Below, piece by piece: positions 18,248-27,541 of a stretch of 64,000 nucleotides of DNA; position 1 is the first letter of the stretch; every line of letters starts with the position of its first letter. The position numbers and the translations under genes were made by a program. The notes beneath the pieces were generated by a model. That model made no database searches and was not told the DNA's origin. It saw only the letters and a program-made list of their open reading frames with translations. The stretch lies in the NCBI RefSeq assembly GCF_000426485.1, contig NZ_KE384529.1:508247-572246 (forward strand), read 5' to 3'. Source of the DNA: Indolivaga capnocytophagoides DSM 22835. GTDB lineage: Bacteria > Bacteroidota > Bacteroidia > Bacteroidales > Dysgonomonadaceae.

Positions 18248-19441
18248 CTATTTTTTCGATTCGTTATCGTCCTCTTCAACATCCTCTCCGTAGTAAAAGT
18301 CAGGATCGAAGTCTTCATCCTCCTCATCCCAATCTTCTTCTTCGTAATCATCTTCCGGAATAAAGTCATCGTCATCATCATCAAGCTCAATAGCACGGAT
18401 ATCCAGTTTGCGGTGCTTGATCTGATTATCGGCAGCTTTCACGTATGCTCCGTCTGCATTCAATTCATTCCACAGAAGGTCTTTCAATTGCTGAATATTC
18501 AATCCTACAACAGAAGAAATAAATATATGAGGAATATCCGGTAAATCTTTGCTAAGTGCTTCAATCAGTTCATCATCAAGCATGTCAGACTTAGAGACAG
18601 CCAACACCCTGCGTTTATCCAACAATTCGGGGTTATACTGAGCCAATTCGTTCAACAATACTCTGTACTCGGCATGAATATCATCTGCATCAGCCGGAAC
18701 CAGAAACAACAGCAAAGAGTTACGTTCGATATGACGCAAAAATCTCAATCCTAATCCCTTACCTTCACTTGCACCTTCTATAATACCCGGTATATCAGCC
18801 ATCACGAAAGACCGATGGTCTCGATAGCTCACAATTCCCAGATTGGGTTCGAGTGTCGTAAAAGCATAATTTGCGATTTTAGGTTTAGCCGCAGTCATCA
18901 CCGATAGCAATGTCGATTTTCCGGCATTCGGAAAACCTACCAAACCGACATCAGCCAACACTTTCAATTCCAAAACAATACGCCTTTCCTCGAAAGGTTC
19001 TCCAGGCTGCGCATAACGTGGAGCCTGATTAGTCGGAGTCTTGAAGTGGTTGTTTCCACGTCCGCCCCTACCGCCTTTCAACAAGATAATCTCTTGTCCG
19101 TCATCCGTTACATCACAAATGTATTCACCTGTTTCGGCATCGTAAGCAACTGTTCCGCAAGGCACGTCTATAATTACAGATTCGCCTTTTTTTCCTGAAC
19201 ACAGCTTTCCTGATCCGCTTTCCCCATGATCAGCTAATAAATGCCTCTTGAATTTCAGGTGCAGCAAAGTCCAATAATTACGGTTTCCTCTGAGTATGAT
19301 GTGTCCACCATCTCCACCATCTCCACCATCAGGCCCTCCCTTAGGGATGTATTTCTCCCGACGGAAGTGAGTAGAACCTCTCCCACCCTTTCCTGAGCGG
19401 CAGTATATTTTTACGTAATCAACAAAATTTGTATCTGACAT
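18248..19441 (-). CDS. obgE: Ribosome-associated GTPase Obg
   Basis: This GTPase of about 397 residues acts in late 50S assembly and growth control. The Gly-rich Obg fold comes first ([31 protein letters not shown]), then the G domain with the P-loop [11 protein letters not shown], switch region [18 protein letters not shown] and SKSD, then a strongly acidic tail ([26 protein letters not shown]). The open frame extends a few codons to a TTG, but ATG at 19441 (MSDTNFVDY) matches the family start. It lies downstream of hpt and adk. Confidence 0.96.
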   Translation of the reverse strand: MSDTNFVDYVKIYCRSGKGGRGSTHFRREKYIPKGGPDGGDGGDGGHIILRGNRNYWTLLHLKFKRHLLADHGESGSGKLCSGKKGESVIIDVPCGTVAYDAETGEYICDVTDDGQEIILLKGGRGGRGNNHFKTPTNQAPRYAQPGEPFEERRIVLELKVLADVGLVGFPNAGKSTLLSVMTAAKPKIANYAFTTLEPNLGIVSYRDHRSFVMADIPGIIEGASEGKGLGLRFLRHIERNSLLLFLVPADADDIHAEYRVLLNELAQYNPELLDKRRVLAVSKSDMLDDELIEALSKDLPDIPHIFISSVVGLNIQQLKDLLWNELNADGAYVKAADNQIKHRKLDIRAIELDDDDDDFIPEDDYEEEDWDEEDEDFDPDFYYGEDVEEDDNESKK

Positions 19442-19450
19442 ATATTTAAA

Positions 19451-19612
19451 TAACAAAAAGTATTTATGATATACTTTAGTTTATAACAGGCTTTGGCTAT
19501 CTTACTTACCAAAGCAACGTTTAAAGCAGTGAGAGCAGAGTCTAGGTTTCTTGAACTTTGCCAAATCGCGATAAACGATTAATATAATTGAATAAAATAG
19601 GTCTGAGACCTT
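19451..19612 (-). repeat. Interspersed element, long reverse copy directly upstream of obgE
   Basis: On the minus strand the head AAGGTCTCAGACCT (19612-19599) is followed by ATTTTATTCAATTA, then a longer body with GCTTTGGTAAGTAAG, then AAAGCCTGTTATAAACTA (19498-19481) and AGTATATCATAAATACTTTT just before the obgE ATG. The last two blocks recur at 22610-22650. Confidence 0.75.
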
Positions 19613-19707
19613 AACTAGTAAGCCGGCTCAACGCAGGCATATTATTATATTGACGGCAAAAGCCATTGACTTTCCAGCCAACAGCTTTCCTGCACATATT
19701 TTATATT

Positions 19708-20289
19708 TTATTTTACCTTATCTATAACAGACGATATGCGGCTGAAGATGTCTTCGACACTACCTACACCCTCGATAGAATAAAGCTTTCCTTCTTTTTC
19801 GAAAAGTTCTTTCAATGGGGTTGTCTGATTGTAATATACATCCAAACGAGCCTTGATAGTCTCGTAATTATCATCATTACGTCCGGTTTGTTTACCTCTG
19901 TTAATAAGTCTTTCGATCAGTTCTTCTTCGGGAACATCAAGACTTACGACAGCTGAGATTGCCTGTCCTCGTTTTTCCAACATTTCAGACAACGCTACTC
20001 CCTGTGGAATTGTACGGGGAAATCCGTCAAAGATTACACCCTTGCAGTCTCCCGCTTTGATTTTCTGATCAAAAACACTGGCAAGTATATCGATCATCAG
20101 ATCATCGGGGATCAATTGCCCTTTCGACATGAAACTGTCTGCCAATTTACCCAATTCTGTTCCTGCTGCTTTTTCGGCACGCAAAACATCACCTGTGGAG
20201 ATATGAGCCAGATTATACTTCTTGATAAGATTTTCGCTTTGAGTACCTTTCCCTGAGCCCGGAGCTCCAAAAATAACAATGTTCAACAT
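19708..20289 (-). CDS. adk: Adenylate kinase
   Basis: This 193-residue enzyme interconverts ATP + AMP and 2 ADP. The P-loop GAPGSGKGTQS, the AMP-site region ISTGDVLRAE, DGFPRTIPQG and the Arg-rich RLINRGKQTGRNDDN are all present. The LID is the short form without zinc-binding cysteines, which fits the length. It begins 6 bp after the hpt stop, in an hpt-adk pair. Confidence 0.97.
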   Translation of the reverse strand: MLNIVIFGAPGSGKGTQSENLIKKYNLAHISTGDVLRAEKAAGTELGKLADSFMSKGQLIPDDLMIDILASVFDQKIKAGDCKGVIFDGFPRTIPQGVALSEMLEKRGQAISAVVSLDVPEEELIERLINRGKQTGRNDDNYETIKARLDVYYNQTTPLKELFEKEGKLYSIEGVGSVEDIFSRISSVIDKVK

Positions 20290-20295
20290 CCTATA

Positions 20296-20832
20296 TTATG
20301 ATTTTATTTTGTAAATATCAGCTAAGTTACGTCCGTAGCCGTCATAATCTAAACCAAAACCTACAATAAAATCGTTGGGAATTTCTAAAGCGACATAGTC
20401 TAATTTGACTTCTGTTTTCAGTGCTTCGGGTTTAAACAATAAGGTTGCTACTTTTATTTCTTTCGGGTTATCACACGCCAACTGATCTAATATCAATGAC
20501 ATTGTATGTCCTGTATCTACTATATCTTCGATAATCACGATCGTACGTCCTTCGATATCTTCTTCAAGACCATAGATTTCTTTTATCTTCCCGGTCGATT
20601 TTGTTCCTTGGTAAGACGCCATACGCACGAATGAAATCTCGCTGGCTACAGTTACCTTTTTCATCAACTCGGCGGCAAACATAAAAGAACCGTTAAGTAT
20701 ACATACAAACAAAGGGTCTTTACCCTCCAAATCGATATTCATTTTCTCGGCTATCCTATCTATAGCCTGAATTATCTCAGCCTCAGGGATAAACAATTCA
20801 AATTCTTTATCTCTTACCTTTACGCTTTTCAT
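20296..20832 (-). CDS. hpt: Hypoxanthine phosphoribosyltransferase
   Basis: This 178-residue purine-salvage enzyme makes IMP or GMP from the base and PRPP. The PRPP motif IVIIEDIVDTGHTMSLIL and the base-contact region PNDFIVGFGLDYDGYGRNL are intact. It is first of the run hpt - adk - obgE - pgeF. A TACTTTTG promoter element lies 29 nt upstream of the start. Confidence 0.96.
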   Translation of the reverse strand: MKSVKVRDKEFELFIPEAEIIQAIDRIAEKMNIDLEGKDPLFVCILNGSFMFAAELMKKVTVASEISFVRMASYQGTKSTGKIKEIYGLEEDIEGRTIVIIEDIVDTGHTMSLILDQLACDNPKEIKVATLLFKPEALKTEVKLDYVALEIPNDFIVGFGLDYDGYGRNLADIYKIKS

Positions 20833-20860
20833 AATTGAATGCTTAAAACTTTTAAGCTTA

Positions 20861-20868
20861 CAAAAGTA
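20861..20868 (-). promoter_or_regulatory. Promoter -7 element for hpt-adk
   Basis: On the minus strand the sequence is TACTTTTG, a TAnnTTTG match that gives a leader of about 20 nt. Confidence 0.5.
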
Positions 20869-21034
20869 CTATAATTAGATGAATATGCACATCTATAATA
20901 TACTTTTTTTCGCAAAGGTTTTATTTAAGTAGCTTATTGATTTAGAATATAAATATTTTCCCTTTACCGGAAAATGTATTTTATGTAACTTTACTTTCGT
21001 TTTCACTCAAAAAAATATCAAAAATACTACACTT

Positions 21035-22366
21035 ATGCAAGAAACAGAATTTACAACCTCAGCTAATTTTATTACCGATCATATTCAGGCATTCCTCTCC
21101 GACATAGGGATCGCTGACAACTGGATCAAAATACTGAACCTGATTATTGTAATGGCAGCAGCCCTGATTATTGTATATCTTCTTCAGAAAATAACCCGAA
21201 TGATCCTGATATTCTTATTCAAAAAAGCTGAAAAAATCACAAACCTTAATATATTCAGTTATGCCCGGAATAACCGCCTGCCTCACTTTCTGGCATTGGT
21301 AATACCTTACTCATTTATAATATCGGCAATACCAACCATTTTTGCCGATTACCATAAAGTGATCAAACCAGCTATCAAACTGACTGATATCTACATGGTT
21401 TTCATGATCATTTGGACTATTATGTCTGTGGTGCGCACCTTAGCTGATATGATACAGGAAAAACCGGCTTTTCAGAACAAACCGATGAAAAGCTATATAC
21501 AGGTCATCCAGATTATATTCTTTATATTCGGAGCCGTTGTCATTTACTCTATATTAACGGGCAAATCGGCAACCGCTTTCTTCGCCGCCATGGGAGCCGC
21601 ATCGGCTGTACTGATGTTAATGTTTAAAGATACGATAATGGGATTTGTAGGAAGTATACAGATTTCGACCAATAATATGGTACAGATCGGCGACTGGATC
21701 ACCATGAACAAATATGGAGCCGATGGTACTGTCGAAGAAATAAATCTGACAACGGTAAAAGTCCGTAATTTCGACAAAACCATAACTACTATCCCGACAT
21801 ATTCACTGACATCCGATTCGTTCCAAAACTGGCGTGGAATGCAGGAGAGCGGTGGACGACGTATCAAACGGTCACTGGTTATCAAACAGTCGGATATACG
21901 TAACCTGACTGATGAAGAACTTGCTGTATACAAAAAAACAGAGGCTTTAGCCCCATATATAAAGAAGAAACAGGAGGAATATGAGATCCTCAACAAAAAT
22001 CTGAATATCGATGCTGCATCTCTATTGAATGGCTTCCAGATAACCAACTGCGATCTTTTTATATGCTATGCTATCTGGTACCTGAAAAACAACCCCAATA
22101 TTCATCAGGAAATGACATTGATGGTTCGGGAATTAGCTCCTACTTCAAACGGACTGCCTATAGAAGTATACGCATTTACCAACACAACGGTATGGGCTGA
22201 GTTTGAACGAATCATGTGCGAAGTTTTCAACCATCTTATTTATAATGTAAAGGTATTCGGATTGACAATATACGAAAGTTCATCGAGCAGCGATTCGCTC
22301 ACAGTAAACCTGCATCAGATGGATAAGTTTGAGAAAATGAGAGAACTAGATTCACCTAAAAATTAA
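21035..22366 (+). CDS. Mechanosensitive ion channel, MscS family (YbdG-like)
   Basis: This 443-residue inner-membrane protein has about five hydrophobic segments (around residues 30-52, 78-100, 112-132, 150-170 and 175-200). The last is the pore helix FFAAMGAASAVLMLMFKDTIMGFVGSIQI, which leads to the MscS beta domain (VQIGDWITMNKYGADGTVEEINLTTVKVRNFDKTITTIPTY). Size and the TSDSFQNWRGM stretch after the beta domain resemble E. coli YbdG/MscM. It releases solutes on osmotic down-shock. It is a single gene followed by a terminator. Confidence 0.92.
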   Translation: MQETEFTTSANFITDHIQAFLSDIGIADNWIKILNLIIVMAAALIIVYLLQKITRMILIFLFKKAEKITNLNIFSYARNNRLPHFLALVIPYSFIISAIPTIFADYHKVIKPAIKLTDIYMVFMIIWTIMSVVRTLADMIQEKPAFQNKPMKSYIQVIQIIFFIFGAVVIYSILTGKSATAFFAAMGAASAVLMLMFKDTIMGFVGSIQISTNNMVQIGDWITMNKYGADGTVEEINLTTVKVRNFDKTITTIPTYSLTSDSFQNWRGMQESGGRRIKRSLVIKQSDIRNLTDEELAVYKKTEALAPYIKKKQEEYEILNKNLNIDAASLLNGFQITNCDLFICYAIWYLKNNPNIHQEMTLMVRELAPTSNGLPIEVYAFTNTTVWAEFERIMCEVFNHLIYNVKVFGLTIYESSSSSDSLTVNLHQMDKFEKMRELDSPKN

Positions 22367-22379
22367 AAGTGATAGACAG

Positions 22380-22419
22380 AAGGCGGAAACTAAGGTTTGA
22401 AACCATAGTTTCCGCCTTT
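22380..22419 (+). terminator. Intrinsic terminator after the MscS gene
   Basis: A 13-bp stem (AAGGCGGAAACTA and its complement TAGTTTCCGCCTT) closes a loop of about 13 nt. The T run is weak, but position and stem strength support it. Confidence 0.75.
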
Positions 22420-22563
22420 GCAGGCATAATAGCAACAGGGTGTTATTGCTTTTAAATACATCAGACTTTCTATTACTTAATAATTAGAGCCTTCCGGCTT
22501 TTCCTTTTATCCTATACACTTTGTATACTACTAAAAAAATTTATTAGATTTGTATTTCGTACA

Positions 22564-22650
22564 AAGGTCAAAACCTATGTATTTATCGCTTTGACTGGTC
22601 AAACAATCAAAGCCTGTTATAAACTAAAAGTATATCATAAATACTTTTTT
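22564..22650 (+). repeat. Interspersed element, diverged copy with the AAAGCCTGTTATAAACTA block
   Basis: A decayed head AAGGTCAAAACCT (22564-22576) with ATGTATTTA is followed by AAAGCCTGTTATAAACTA (22610-22627) and AGTATATCATAAATACTTTT. The last 60 bp nearly match those before obgE, up to the ATG of the next gene. Confidence 0.65.
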
Positions 22651-22661
22651 ACTATAAATAT

Positions 22662-23750
22662 ATGAAACGATTATACACAGGTCTGCTATCAATATTAATA
22701 ATAGGAGGATTATCGGCTCAGAATACTGTAAAGATGAGTGCTGTACGCAGCAACGATTATGGTGTGGTATACTCTTTGCCCAAAACTTCTATAACGGTAA
22801 AAGCAAAAGCAACCAAAACAACACGTAAAGCCGGAGAATTTTACGAATACGCTCAGCAATATCTGAATATACCAAACCCGATAACTCAAGACGAAGTAAT
22901 ATACACTCTTACCGATATTTCGGCCGAAACTCAAGGAATTCCAGATAAAGACAAGAGTTATCAGGTCGAATTCAGGAGTAATACTGTTGCACCGTATGTC
23001 ACGTTGACCAAAAGCGGGCTTATATGTGCTATCAATGCCGATGCACAGTTCGATAATGTAAGCAGTGCAAGCAATACGACATCAGCAGAACCCGAAAAAC
23101 CGCTGCCCAATCCCAATTCTTTCTTATCGGAAGAAACTCTGCGGGCAGGCTCTAAATCAAGACAGGCGGATCTTATTGCCAAGCAAATCTTTACATTGCG
23201 TGAAACCCGCAACAGCATACTCACCGGCGAAGCCGACAATATGCCTCCGGATGGAAACGCCTATAAGCTGGTAATGGAAAGATTAGACACACAGGAAAAA
23301 GCCCTGACATCATTGTTCATCGGATCGGAAAGTGTGGAAAATATAGAAAGCTCCGAATATACTATTGTTCCCGAAAGAAAAAATATAGAAAAGCAAGTTA
23401 TCTTCCGTTTCTCTCGCCGCTTGGGTTTTGTCCGCAGTGACGATTTATCGGGAGCTCCGGCTTATTTGAATCTGACAAGTAAGGAAGCCCTAAGGGACGC
23501 ACCGATCCTCAGCCCAAAAGAAGAAAAAGAATTGGAGAAAAAATTCTCAAAAGGAATCATATTTAATGTTCCGGGCAAGGCAACTCTTGAGGTTGAATTC
23601 GGCAACAAAGACTGGGTAAGCAAAAGCTGCGATATTGTGCAATTCGGTACACAGGATGTGCTTACTCCTCAGATGTTCGATAATAATAAACAGCCTATCA
23701 AGGTTATTTTTTATCCCGACTTAGGAGCTATCAAACAGATCATACAATAA
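22662..23750 (+). CDS. DUF4831 family exported protein
   Basis: This 362-residue protein has a signal peptide (MKRLYTGLLSILIIGGLSAQ) and matches DUF4831, a family common in Bacteroidales: VVYSLPKTSITVKAKATKTTRKAGEFYEYAQQYL followed by the YTLTDISAET and YQVEFRSNTVAPYVTL segments. The family function is unknown. A short terminator follows at 23793. Confidence 0.85.
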   Translation: MKRLYTGLLSILIIGGLSAQNTVKMSAVRSNDYGVVYSLPKTSITVKAKATKTTRKAGEFYEYAQQYLNIPNPITQDEVIYTLTDISAETQGIPDKDKSYQVEFRSNTVAPYVTLTKSGLICAINADAQFDNVSSASNTTSAEPEKPLPNPNSFLSEETLRAGSKSRQADLIAKQIFTLRETRNSILTGEADNMPPDGNAYKLVMERLDTQEKALTSLFIGSESVENIESSEYTIVPERKNIEKQVIFRFSRRLGFVRSDDLSGAPAYLNLTSKEALRDAPILSPKEEKELEKKFSKGIIFNVPGKATLEVEFGNKDWVSKSCDIVQFGTQDVLTPQMFDNNKQPIKVIFYPDLGAIKQIIQ

Positions 23751-23792
23751 TTTAGATAAATACAAAACACCATTAATATAAAACAAATAGTG

Positions 23793-23822
23793 CAGGCATA
23801 TCCTTTATATGCCTGTTTCATT
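23793..23822 (+). terminator. Intrinsic terminator
   Basis: CAGGCATAT-CCTTT-ATATGCCTG and a TTTCATTT run follow the DUF4831 gene. The stem contains the ATG at 23809, which argues against that codon as the CYTH start. Confidence 0.8.
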
Positions 23823-23829
23823 TATCCAT

Positions 23830-24312
23830 ATGAACAATAATAACACCGAGATCGAGCGCAAATTTCTGGTAAAAGGAGATTACAAATCACAGTCATTTTC
23901 ACACGACAGAGTAGTACAAGGTTATATGGCATCTAATACAGGTGGCCGTAGTGTACGCATCCGAATCAGGGGAGGAAAAGGATACATAACCATCAAGGGC
24001 GGAACAACACCAAACGGTATCAGCCGTTTCGAATGGGAAAAAGAGATTTCTCTCGAAGATGCCGAACAATTATTAAAACTTTGCGATCCGGGAGTAATAG
24101 ATAAAACCCGCTATCTGGTAAAAGCAGGAAACCATACGTTTGAAGTCGATGAATTTTATGGAGAAAACGAAGGATTAACTGTGGCTGAGATCGAACTCAA
24201 TGAAGAGAACGAAGAATTCGAACATCCCGACTGGCTCGGAGAAGAAGTGACGGGAGACCGGAAATATTACAACTCACAACTGATAAAAAAACCTTATAAG
24301 GGATGGAAATAA
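23830..24312 (+). CDS. CYTH domain protein (triphosphate tunnel metalloenzyme)
   Basis: This 160-residue protein opens with the CYTH signature ExExK (TEIERKFLV), followed by VRIRIRGGKGYITIKGG with the basic residues that line the tunnel, and FEVDEFYGENEGLTVAEIEL with the metal-binding acidic pairs. Relatives hydrolyse inorganic triphosphate or similar substrates; some are class IV adenylate cyclases. The start at 23830 is used because the upstream in-frame ATG lies in a terminator stem. The stop codon abuts a palindromic repeat. Confidence 0.92.
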   Translation: MNNNNTEIERKFLVKGDYKSQSFSHDRVVQGYMASNTGGRSVRIRIRGGKGYITIKGGTTPNGISRFEWEKEISLEDAEQLLKLCDPGVIDKTRYLVKAGNHTFEVDEFYGENEGLTVAEIELNEENEEFEHPDWLGEEVTGDRKYYNSQLIKKPYKGWK

Positions 24313-24317
24313 GGTCT

Positions 24318-24403
24318 AGGTCTCAGACCTTTTTATTAAATTAGTAAACGAGTAGACAGCTTTACTATATGTAGCATATCATTAAATACTTACTGTTACT
24401 TAA
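24318..24403 (+). repeat. Interspersed palindromic element, full-length type copy
   Basis: This copy shows the whole plan: head AGGTCTCAGACCT (24318-24330), TTTTTATTAAATTAGTAAAC, a variable middle, and the tail ATCATTAAATACTTACTGTT followed by ACTTAA at 24403. The head's A arm merges with the CYTH stop codon, and the tail ends 25 bp before the next ATG. Confidence 0.85.
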
Positions 24404-24415
24404 ACCCAAAACCAT

Positions 24416-24423
24416 TATCTTTG
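24416..24423 (+). promoter_or_regulatory. Promoter -7 element next to a start codon
   Basis: TATCTTTG ends 5 nt before the ATG at 24429, so transcription from it would begin at about the start codon and the mRNA would be leaderless. Confidence 0.4.
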
Positions 24424-24428
24424 GCTGA

Positions 24429-25901
24429 ATGATCGATATTAAGGTAAAAATACACGACAATTACTCATTTGAATTCAAAACATCATTTATAGCAACCCGC
24501 AAAACGGTTGATAGTGACATCAATGAGTTTAGCATCAATACATGGCTGTTTGTCCCCAATAGTATTGATATCAATCGTGGTACATACAGCAAAGATCAAT
24601 TTTACAAAGACACCAAATCAAACGTAAGGCTTATTACGCCCGTATATACTTTACAGGAAATATATATGGGAGACAACGGTCCTTTGGGCAGATTGAAAGA
24701 TGCGGCTAAAAAGCTCTCCGAATCACCTGATAACGAAGAATATCAAAAGAATTACATCTTTCAGATAAGAATGCTTTCATCCATCTTCAAAAGTGCATCA
24801 CGGGATAGAGCCTTCTATATTATCGAAGAAGAAGACAATAATCTGATCGAGGAACTGGTAGATGAATATATACTTCATGTTTCGCATATTATACAGCGTT
24901 ACCGCGATTTATGGGTGATTATCAATAATGACTCGATATCGGAAGACAACAAGCAATACTATGGTTTTGGCGACGACTTTATAGGCAATATTTTGCAGCA
25001 GCAAACTTTCCGACTGATGAGAGGGCTCGAAAACAGATCACCTTACAAACAGGTGAAAGATAAGCTGTATCAACTCGTTGCAAACGAAGATTCGTATAAA
25101 AGAGAACAAGGCTATTCGATGCTCGATACGAAAGATGAGAGCAACAATTACCTGGTAGTAATGAGACGGGGTATACTTAAAAAGTTTATTGAAAGCGACT
25201 TATTCCTCATCACAAAAAAGACAAAAGACGGAGCCTTGGCCGAACAATTTTATTACGGAATAGCGGCAGGTACTTCGATGATATTCGCCACGGTTGTTTC
25301 GTTTTCGGCACAACTGCATTACGGTAATTTTACCATTCCCTTGTTTTTTGCTCTTGTGATCAGCTATATATTCAAAGACCGCATTAAAGACCTTATGCGT
25401 TTTTACTTCAGTACACAATTGGGTAAAAAATACTTCGACACCAAACGTCAACTCGATATACAACGCAACCCGATAGGATGGACAAAAGAAGCATTTGATT
25501 TTGCTATCGAATCGAAAGTTCCGGGAGAAGTTCTGAATATGCGCAAGCGGTCTCCATTGGTTGAAGCCGAAAATCAGATATATAACGAACAAATAATACT
25601 TTATAAAAAGCTGGTAAATCTGGAATCTTCAAAAATAAGTAATTATAAAGGATACCAGTTTATAGGAATAAATGATATAACACGATTCAATATCACTCAC
25701 TATATCCTTAAAATGGATAACCCGAAAGTCCCTATTTACCTGCCTGATGAACAAGACGGATACATCCGGTTCTCGAGCGAAAAAGTATATGCTCTGCATT
25801 TTATACTAAGGTGCGAAGGACATGAAAACCTCTATTACAGAAAATTCAGGTTACTGTTCAACAGAGAAGGAATAAAAGAAATAACCGAACTAAAAGACTA
25901 A
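24429..25901 (+). CDS. Hypothetical membrane protein with two central helices
   Basis: I do not recognise this 490-residue protein. The first 270 residues are soluble, mixed and charged (SINTWLFVPNSIDINRGTYS; HVSHIIQRYRDLWVI). Two close hydrophobic helices follow (about 278-297 and 304-320: YYGIAAGTSMIFATVVSFSA, then FTIPLFFALVISYIF), then RFYFSTQLGKKYFDTKRQ and a beta-rich C-terminus. The hairpin-like membrane anchor with two large cytosolic parts suggests a membrane-attached scaffold or regulator. It is followed at 37 bp by the epimerase-like gene, so an operon is likely. Confidence 0.7.
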   Translation: MIDIKVKIHDNYSFEFKTSFIATRKTVDSDINEFSINTWLFVPNSIDINRGTYSKDQFYKDTKSNVRLITPVYTLQEIYMGDNGPLGRLKDAAKKLSESPDNEEYQKNYIFQIRMLSSIFKSASRDRAFYIIEEEDNNLIEELVDEYILHVSHIIQRYRDLWVIINNDSISEDNKQYYGFGDDFIGNILQQQTFRLMRGLENRSPYKQVKDKLYQLVANEDSYKREQGYSMLDTKDESNNYLVVMRRGILKKFIESDLFLITKKTKDGALAEQFYYGIAAGTSMIFATVVSFSAQLHYGNFTIPLFFALVISYIFKDRIKDLMRFYFSTQLGKKYFDTKRQLDIQRNPIGWTKEAFDFAIESKVPGEVLNMRKRSPLVEAENQIYNEQIILYKKLVNLESSKISNYKGYQFIGINDITRFNITHYILKMDNPKVPIYLPDEQDGYIRFSSEKVYALHFILRCEGHENLYYRKFRLLFNREGIKEITELKD

Positions 25902-25938
25902 AGTCTTCAAAAAACCGATAAGATAAAGTACTCAATAT

Positions 25939-26817
25939 ATGAAAACCCTGATCAACGACAAATTATCAATAAAAGTAAAGCCTTTAGGAGCAGAACTTTC
26001 CAGCATCGTCAGTCTCGATAATGGACATGAATACCTCTGGCAGGCCGATCCAGCCTATTGGAAACGGCATTCGCCGGTACTCTTTCCCATAGTAGGCGGA
26101 TTATGGAATAATAAATACACGCATAATGGACAGATTTACCCCATGTCTCAACACGGTTTTGCACGGGATGAAGAATTTTCACTGATATACGAATCGGCTA
26201 ACGAGATACGGTATAAACTCACGAATGACAGCAAAACGGAGCAAATATATCCATTTGCCTTCGAATTGGAGATAGCTTATAAACTGGAAGGAAATAGCGT
26301 TATTGTGATTTGGGACGTTATCAATACAGGACAGTCCGACTTATACTTTCAGATAGGCGCGCATCCTGCATTCAATTATCCGGAGCATAGTTCAGCAAGC
26401 CCTATCAAAGGCTATTTTACATTCGACCGCAATAACGATCTGAAATATATACTTATTGCCGAAAAAGGATGTGCGGATACTACCAAAGAATACGATCTGC
26501 AACTGACCGATAACCTTTTGCCTATAACAAATCACACATTTGACAACGATGCGCTGATATTCGAAAACAGCCAGATAAGCAAAGTTTCGCTGTTGGACGC
26601 AAACCGTAAGCCATATATCAGCTTACAATTTGATTCGCCGTTAGTCGGGTTATGGGAACCTCCGCACAAAGACTCCCCATTCGTTTGCATAGAGCCTTGG
26701 TATGGACGTTGCGACAGAGTCGGATATTCAGGAGAGTTCAGCCAAAAAGACCGAATGAACAAGCTGGCTGTTCAGCATAAGTTCTCGGCTTTATACCGTA
26801 TTATTATTGAAAAGTAA
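25939..26817 (+). CDS. Aldose 1-epimerase family protein (LacX-like)
   Basis: This 292-residue protein of the galactose mutarotase-like superfamily resembles LacX: AELSSIVSLDNGHEYLWQADPAYWKRHSPVLFPIVGGL at the N-terminus, MSQHGFARDEEF, and FQIGAHPAFNYP, with His residues at the usual active-site positions. FVCIEPWYGRCDRVGY near the C-terminus supplies the likely catalytic Glu. The substrate sugar is unknown. It starts a run of epimerase, methyltransferase and VanW genes. Confidence 0.88.
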   Translation: MKTLINDKLSIKVKPLGAELSSIVSLDNGHEYLWQADPAYWKRHSPVLFPIVGGLWNNKYTHNGQIYPMSQHGFARDEEFSLIYESANEIRYKLTNDSKTEQIYPFAFELEIAYKLEGNSVIVIWDVINTGQSDLYFQIGAHPAFNYPEHSSASPIKGYFTFDRNNDLKYILIAEKGCADTTKEYDLQLTDNLLPITNHTFDNDALIFENSQISKVSLLDANRKPYISLQFDSPLVGLWEPPHKDSPFVCIEPWYGRCDRVGYSGEFSQKDRMNKLAVQHKFSALYRIIIEK

Positions 26818-26869
26818 AACGATAGGGATTATTACACATACACTTTCGGTAAAGACAAACAATCTATAT

Positions 26870-27541
26870 ATGCAACACTCTATAAAATCGTACTATGACG
26901 AACTGGCTTCGGAATATGACAACGACAGGTTCGCCAATTCGTACGGAAAATACATCGATTATCAGGAAAAGAAGATCCTGCATAAATTACTGTTAAACAA
27001 CAACAAGGATAAAACGCTGGATGTTGCATGCGGAACAGGCCGTTTTCTCAGATATGCCCGTTATGGATTAGACATCAGCCCTCAGATGCTGCAACAGGCT
27101 CAACAAAAATATCCGAGCCGTATGCTCTTTGAAGGCAGTGCTTTACAAATGCCTTTCGAAAGTAATATGTTCGAGACTATTTTTTCGTTCCATCTACTTA
27201 TGCATTTGGATAAAGATGATACCCGTCAGTTTTTGACAGAAACCGCACGTGTCGCAAAACAAGGTGCACGGCTTATCTTTGACTTTCCGTCTAAATACCG
27301 TCGCCAGATCATCAATTACAAGATAAAGGGTTGGCACGCATCCAACTCTCTTTCGTCAATGGAAGTGCAAGCAATGACTACAAAATGGATACTGAGAAAA
27401 TCCTACGGATTGATGTTTTTTCCGATACATCGCTTCCCATCATCATGGCGGAGATACATCAGACGACTTGACCGTTGGATATGCCGCTCATGCCTGAAAA
27501 AATACGCATCATACACCATCGTTGTTTTAGAAAGAACATGA
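26870..27541 (+). CDS. SAM-dependent class I methyltransferase
   Basis: This 223-residue cytosolic enzyme has YYDELASEYDNDRFANSYGKYIDYQEKK, then the SAM-binding motif I as LDVACGTGRFLRYA, an acidic motif II region (YGLDISPQMLQQA) and the LPFES-like QMPFESNMFETIFSFHLLMHL. This is the ubiquinone/menaquinone-like type 11 group; the acceptor is unknown. The start at 26870 is used because the frame upstream overlaps the previous gene and lacks family sequence. Its stop overlaps the VanW start as ATGA. Confidence 0.88.
   Translation: MQHSIKSYYDELASEYDNDRFANSYGKYIDYQEKKILHKLLLNNNKDKTLDVACGTGRFLRYARYGLDISPQMLQQAQQKYPSRMLFEGSALQMPFESNMFETIFSFHLLMHLDKDDTRQFLTETARVAKQGARLIFDFPSKYRRQIINYKIKGWHASNSLSSMEVQAMTTKWILRKSYGLMFFPIHRFPSSWRRYIRRLDRWICRSCLKKYASYTIVVLERT

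Noticed and set aside
21544..22047. Minus-strand ORF of 167 residues
   Set aside because: It is antisense to the MscS beta domain, with a Ser/Arg/Cys-rich translation and no family.
24318..24345. Palindromic heads as ordinary Rho-independent terminators
   Set aside because: A 6-bp stem with TTTTTATT looks terminator-like after the CYTH gene, but most copies lie before start codons with the T run pointing against transcription, so this cannot explain the family.
27475..27537. Upstream start of the VanW gene
   Set aside because: It would overlap the methyltransferase by 67 bp and adds non-family sequence; the ATGA overlap at 27538 is the usual coupled arrangement.
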